Shown piece after piece: positions 59,319-64,000 of a stretch of 64,000 nt of DNA. This DNA comes from Phanerodontia chrysosporium (Eukaryota > Basidiomycota > Agaricomycetes > Polyporales > Phanerochaetaceae). The notes under the pieces are model-generated. The model was not told the origin of the DNA. It saw nothing but the letters and a program-made list of their open reading frames with translations, and ran no database searches. The translations under genes were made by a program, and so were the position numbers. The stretch spans positions 682,001 to 746,000 of the forward strand of contig MJGA01000002.1 of assembly GCA_001910725.1 (NCBI GenBank). Direction: 5' to 3'. Within the stretch, counting starts at the first letter, position 1. Each line of letters opens with the position of its first letter.

Positions 59319-60409
59319 TCAGAGGATGAGCGAAGAGACGACGAGCATCCAAATAAGGCCCAAGATGCTCATGGCCGGAGTGCCGAACGCAGTAGACATG
59401 CCTGACGAATTTGAGGCATCAACAAGCGGCACGGCAGCTCCGATGGTCTGATTTAAACAGTCAAGGAACGAGTTGTCCACCCAGGACGGTAGAGGGGTAT
59501 CTGGCAGCGAGGAGTCATTCGAGAGGGCAGCAGTATTGTTGTATCCGTCAAGTGTGAGCACGACGCTGCTGGCACGATAGTATTGTACTGCTTGCTCCGG
59601 CCGAGGCTGCAAAGGATCCGATGTGTTGAGAGACATTGGTATCAGAGTAGTCGTATTTGCGAGTGAGCAATTGGCGGCCACCGAGTCGATAAGAGACGCA
59701 ACCGTGGTATTGTCGGCGAGAAGGTGGAAAGTATTGTTTGAATTCGGGTCAGCAAAGACAGTCTGTGTCATCGGACCTCCTGGACGACTTGAGTTATTTG
59801 GGTCGCCGTACTGTTGTGCGGGCGGTAAGAGGACGGTAAGGAGGAGACAGATCCGTAGTGGTCGGACGTACCTCGTGAGTCTCATGCAAATAGGCAGCAC
59901 CATAGCCCAAGGAGCCGCCCCAGACGATAGGCCAAAACACGAAGGGGAAACCCAAGCCAGCGACGCCGCGGGAAGATTGTCCAGGGTATCCGCTGCCGTA
60001 CATCCTACGAAGCCAGAAAAGGTCAGATCTACTCCACAAACACGACGAGTGAGCGGTTCATATACCTGGTTCCGTATACTTGGTCTCTAGTACCTCCGCC
60101 TACGCTGCGCCCAGCGAATGGCTGCCCACTTGGAATGGTCGTCACAGGGCCGCCGCCTCTGCCATAGGATGTTATGCTTCGGCCTCCCGTGCTGCCGGTG
60201 GAACCGCCAAGGGGAACGGTGCTGCCCCGACCACCGCTGCTCGAACCACCGGATCCTCCTCTCGAGCCCCCCGAGCTTCCACCAGACTCTCCGCTGCTAC
60301 CACCCTTCCCACTGCTTCCACCGCCGCCACCACCGCCACCACCACCCTTCCCGCCGCCGCCGCCGCCCTTGCGAGGATATAGACGTTGAGTGATTCCGGG
60401 TACGTACAT
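59319..60409 (-). CDS. glycine-rich cell-surface protein, unknown function
   Basis: Exon 1 from the ATG at 60409 (MYVPGITQRLYPRK) encodes a Gly/Ser/Lys-rich low-complexity region of about 70 residues, then GGGTRDQVYGT. Exon 2 gives MYGSGYPGQSSRGVAGLGFPFVFWPIVWGG, a glycine/aromatic hydrophobic stretch. Exon 3 begins YGDPNNSSRPGGPMTQTVF and continues NTFHLLADNTTVASLIDSV, PEQAVQYYRASSVVLTLDGYNNTAAL and DCLNQTIGAAVPLVDAS. There are numerous N-glycosylation sites, two cysteines that could pair, and a C-terminal hydrophobic tail (MSILGLIWMLVVSSLIL) ending at the stop, typical of a GPI-anchor signal. I recall similar fungal proteins of unknown function. No signal peptide is visible at the chosen start, so a further upstream exon probably exists. 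Confidence 0.7.
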
Positions 60410-61030
60410 AATGTGGGGAGCGTCAAGTCTAGTCGGGATTAAGACGCCGCAAGGCAGCTCCTGATATACCGTGCCGTCAACGCTGGGGCTGTGGATTGAC
60501 TCTGGTGGCTCCGAGGAAGATGAGGCAAGCTACATTTCGTAGAGTACAGCCTCAGGGCCAAAGATTGGCTGCAATGGTCAGCCGTCCCAGCCGTACCCGC
60601 CGCAGACCGATATGCCCAAGGCGAACAGATCGGGCGAGGCAGTGTGTTCGCGTGCGATAGACGGGCGGCGCTTCGAAATTTCAATGAGAGAGCTAGGTCG
60701 CAGCATGGAGCAGGCGTCACAAAACGAAGGCGATACAGACAAAGGACGCTGGAATTCTCACTGGAAGACCAAAGACAATGATTTTCAGGCATCCTGGGTC
60801 GGCATAATTGCACGCGACCCCGTCCACTACAGCATACATCCGACTACGTTCCACCCCCGTACGCAGGGGGCCGCAATCCTGCACCGCCCCAGGCCTACAC
60901 TCCAAAACGCCAGAGTCACAATCTTGCATAGTCAGTGCATAATGATTGCGAAAGCGACGAGTAGATAGGAGAAAACAGCATGCTATAGACCATACAAGGC
61001 AACCGCCAGACAACAACGTACACCGAGGGC
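60410..61030. other. intergenic, 620 nt
   Basis: The region lies upstream of the glycine-rich gene and downstream of the ribosomal protein eS6 gene, both on the minus strand. A signal-peptide exon for the glycine-rich gene may be hidden here, but I could not define one. Confidence 0.35.
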
Positions 61031-61965
61031 TTACGCGCTCCTAAGGGGATGATCAGTCACATTCTACTAACTGGTGACAGCGAAGGCCACATACTTCTTG
61101 GCCTTGACCGAGGCGACCTTCTCCTTCCTCTCGGCGAGGCGCTTGGCCAGGAGAGCATCGTACTCGGCCTTCTGCTCCTTCTGGCGCTCGATCCGGCGGC
61201 GCTTGAGAGAGCGGAGGTGACGGCGGCGCTGAAGACGGATGGGAGTGACCAATCGCTGGATCTTGGGCCTAAAGCGAAGGTTAAACAGGGTGCAAGGCAA
61301 CCCGATGGTGTTGAAACTTACGCCTTGGTGTAAGGCTTGGCATTCTCCTTCTTGGAGGAGACGACCTCACGGCGAACAACGTACTTCCTGACGTCGTCCT
61401 CCTTGGTGAGGTTGAAGAAGCGGCGGATCTTGGTCGCACGCTTGGGGCCGAGGCGCTTGGGGAGGACGGTGTCGGTCAGGCCGGGAATCTCGTTCTCGCC
61501 CTGCTTGACGATAACGACGGAGAGGACAGCGATATCGGGACCGACAATGCAGCCACGGACCGACTTGCGCTTGCGCTCACCAGTGCGGCGGGGGCGGTAG
61601 CAAGAGTGGCCGTCAGAGAGGAGGAGGCGGACACGGTGGGGGACAAGGACACCCTGCTTCATGGGGAAACCCTGCTTGTCGTTGCCACCGGTGATACGGA
61701 AGACGTAGCCCTTCCATTCGTCACCAAGAGGGTCGGCAGCGACCTCCTGCGAGATCTTCTTGTCGTAGAAGATACGGCTGTAATGCACACATAGATGAGC
61801 CCAGATGTTCTTGTCCTTGCACCACAGGTATGCGTACTATTGCCTCTCCTGGTCGAAGTCGACAAGCTTTTGGGCCCCGGTCGCGGGGTCTAGCCATTGT
61901 GCACAGTTCAGGTCTGATCTTCATATATACAAGCGTCACGACTCACTGGCGATGTTGAGCTTCAT
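61031..61965 (-). CDS. RPS6: 40S ribosomal protein eS6
   Basis: eS6 is a small-subunit protein and a classic TOR-pathway phosphorylation target. Exon 1 (ATG 61965) encodes MKLNIA; exon 2 [17 protein letters not shown]; exon 3 [77 protein letters not shown] and on to [13 protein letters not shown]; the next exon starts [17 protein letters not shown] final 54-nt intron (GTATGT donor after KAKK, CTGAT branch, CCCCTTAG acceptor) would give the end KKSA with TAA at 61031-61033; if retained, translation ends VAFAVTS at 61067. The RRxSS-type phosphoserine cluster typical of eS6 C-termini is not visible in either form. The gene is divergent from RPS13. Confidence 0.95.
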
Positions 61966-62341
61966 GCTAAGTACCCGGAACCCAAAAATCGGCGGAAAAC
62001 GTCAGAATTTCGAGCGGCAAAGATCGGGTACGAGGAGCAATGACCTTTGGTCGTTGGCGGGCCTGTCTCCGTCAACGGCGGCGACGTCGGAGAAGTCTTG
62101 AAGGTCGGCTGGGCGAGTGGGGAACCAAACAGAGCCAAGCGTGTAGTGGCTGGGCGCCAAATTGTGGTACTGTACAGTCGCACCAGCCACAATCCCGATT
62201 TGGCACGTGGGTGCGCTGTTCCACGAGCCCACCGGCACCGACGACGACAAGACCTCAAGACTCGCTCACCGCCGCAAAATCTGTAAGAACGAGGCTCTAT
62301 TGACGCAGACTGTCTTACTGAACTCATTTTGTAGAGTCAAG
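61966..62341. promoter_or_regulatory. divergent ribosomal protein promoter, eS6 / uS15
   Basis: 376 bp separate the start codons of the two ribosomal protein genes, which face away from each other, so one region probably drives both. The RPS13 side includes a leader intron at 62283-62334 (GTAAGA donor, ACTGAAC branch, TTTTGTAG acceptor) ending 7 nt before the ATG. No TATA box is obvious on either strand. Confidence 0.7.
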
Positions 62342-62921
62342 ATGGGTCGCATGCACGCTCCCGGAAAGGGCATTTGTACGTTCAGGACCAGACTTTGTAA
62401 AGTAGCAAGGTGGTTCTCATACTTCGTCCTCGTTTAGCGTCCTCCGCCCTCCCCTACCGCCGCACTCCTCCTTCGTGGCTCAAGACCACCCCCGAGGACG
62501 TTGTTGAGCACATCTGCAAGCTCGCCCGCAAGGGTTTGACGCCCTCGCAGATCGGTGTTACCCTTCGTGACTCGCACGGCATTCCCCAGGTCCGCTTCGT
62601 CACTGGTAACAAGATCCTCCGTATCTTGAAGACCCACGGTGCGTCCCAAAACCCCCATGTATCTAACTTGATAGGTTCTCAATGGTAAACCGCCCTTCAG
62701 GTCTCGCCCCCCAGATACCTGAGGATCTTTGGCACCTTGTCAAGAAGGCTGTCGCCGTCCGCAAGCACCTGGAGTCCAACCGCAAGGACAAGGACTCCAA
62801 GTTCCGCCTCATTCTCATCGAGTCCCGTATCCACCGTCTTGCCCGCTACTACAAGACAAGGCAGCAGATCCCCCCTACCTTCAAGTACGACTCTGCCACC
62901 GCCTCCACTCTCATTGCATGA
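62342..62921 (+). CDS. RPS13: 40S ribosomal protein uS15 (S13)
   Basis: This is a small ribosomal subunit protein. Exon 1 (ATG 62342) encodes [11 protein letters not shown]; a short intron leads to [41 protein letters not shown] and ILRDSHG-like [27 protein letters not shown] second intron, ending in CTTCAG near 62700, leads to [72 protein letters not shown]. The total of about 151 residues equals the universal length of the family and every block is conserved. It is preceded by a leader intron and probably shares its promoter with eS6. Confidence 0.97.
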
Positions 62922-63710
62922 GCGTGTGGCATAGCAGTCCGGTGCGGCGGTCCGCCAGTACACGAGTCCTGGCGGTTTGAGCGTTTGTCATATGTTATCG
63001 CGTCTTTTCTTTCATGCTTGTTGTCGCAATGCAAAATAGGTGTATGCTATCCAGGATGCAGACACAATGGTTCTTGCGTGATACCTATCAGCTTCTGCTG
63101 TTGTGTGCTGTGAATTCGTGGTCCTTCATGGACCCGGATTACGGATAGCATCCGTGTTCGAGTGAGTCCTTACTGCCCTTTCTCATTGCAAGTCTTGCTG
63201 ATAATAGCGTTTACAGTGCGCCCATACGACGGTGGTTGCATGAAGTTCGACTCTGCCCCTCGTTTCTTATAGCTTTCTGCTTCCTATACGGTAAGGTTCG
63301 GTGTTTTTGTTCTGTTGCCCTCTCAGGGATGCAGGCTACTGGCCATGGCTTGCGGGCGTCCCAAGTAGTCGCATAATCGCGTCTTGGACGTGCTTAACGA
63401 CTCTCACGGTGCAGCCTTCGACTAGCGAGTACGACGAGGACTCTATTAGCCTGACGCCATCCTATCCGCTCGTGCAGCCACGTCGTGGACTCCACACCGC
63501 CTCATCAAAGTCGCTAGTAGTTTTCAGTGCTAACAAGTCGAGTACTTCAACTAATACACCTATCATCAATGACAGTGCATTGTCATGCCTCACCATGCGC
63601 TATCGCCAATGGGTTGTGTCCCCGTACGACGCTTGCTCTGACTTGCGCTCCTCCTGCAGGGGCGAGCTAGTGCATCTCACCTAGGCCTTGTGAGAAAGCC
63701 TCACTGTGTG
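62922..63710. other. 3' flank of RPS13, no gene recognised
   Basis: The first part is the expected 3' untranslated region. The open frame at 63301-63684 has no domain and no start context. Confidence 0.4.
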
Positions 63711-64000
63711 TCACTCATCCGGGGCGGGTGCTTGTATGGCACGTGCTGAACCGTGTCTCATCATTCGTCCCATAATGAGGCGACGCAGGCTGGGGATGAC
63801 ATTGTCCTCTTCAGTCTCAGTGATTTCGCTATCTTTAATTGGATGATATATAGTCTGTTTCCCGTCAGGCCACCATGAGGTAGTCATCGAGGAATCCTCG
63901 TGCATACAGTAAGGAGCGTATGCTTGATATTGAATGTGGCCGCGTTCGACATGATATGCAATACACAAGCCCCTGCCTCACTTCAGCTTCCCAAGTGTGG
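63711..64000 (-). CDS. possible 3' end of a gene leaving the window
   Basis: An open frame on the minus strand ends at 63711 with a polar, charged tail (IKDSEITETEEDNVIPSLRRL, RHGSARAIQAPAPDE). The composition looks coding, and the gene would start to the right of the window. No family is recognised. Confidence 0.25.

Noticed and set aside
60200..60400. Collagen-like protein
   Set aside because: The glycine tract has no G-x-y periodicity; it is a plain Gly/Ser/Lys low-complexity segment.

Overview
This window is nuclear DNA from a filamentous basidiomycete, most likely an Agaricomycete (a polypore-like mushroom). The evidence is short introns of about 50-60 nt with GTRNGT donors and CTNA-type branch points in nearly every gene, GC-rich coding sequence on both strands, and families that are expanded in mushrooms (MYND finger, DUF6699, DUF6533-like, MATA-type HMG box, coiled-coil/F-box-like proteins). 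There is no operon logic: genes are spaced on both strands, and several are local paralogues.

Layout. 0-10 kb: a degraded DUF6533-like membrane protein gene (-), the spindle checkpoint WD40 protein BUB3 (+) and two tandem MUP1-type methionine/amino-acid permeases (+). 10-20 kb: a MYND-finger gene (-), HMG-box gene 1 (-), an HhH-GPD base-excision repair glycosylase (+) and a DUF6699 gene (+). 20-29 kb: HMG-box gene 2 (+), flanked by two gene-poor stretches. 29-37 kb: coiled-coil/F-box-like gene copy A (+), a HAK-family potassium transporter (-), a J-domain protein (-) and cytidine deaminase (-). 39-48 kb: HMG-box gene 3 (+), a VPS68-like vacuolar sorting protein (-), a second MYND gene (+), a short-chain dehydrogenase (+) and a two-domain protein disulfide isomerase (+). 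47-57 kb: a large N-glycosylated membrane protein (-), a truncated and a full second F-box-like copy (-), arginyl-tRNA synthetase (-) and myo-inositol oxygenase (-). 59-64 kb: a glycine-rich secreted/GPI-like protein (-) and a divergent ribosomal protein pair, eS6 (-) and uS15/RPS13 (+).

Two themes stand out. First, duplication: two permeases in tandem, two MYND genes, three MATA-HMG genes within 28 kb, and three copies (one truncated) of a C-x2-C/coiled-coil/F-box-like family. Second, about nine otherwise convincing genes, including BUB3 and PDI, are broken by one-base shifts, mostly losses in C/G or A runs. Genes between them are intact, so I read most of these as consensus indel errors rather than pseudogenisation. 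Gene calls below give the span and reading that best fit the protein family and say where the frame is broken.
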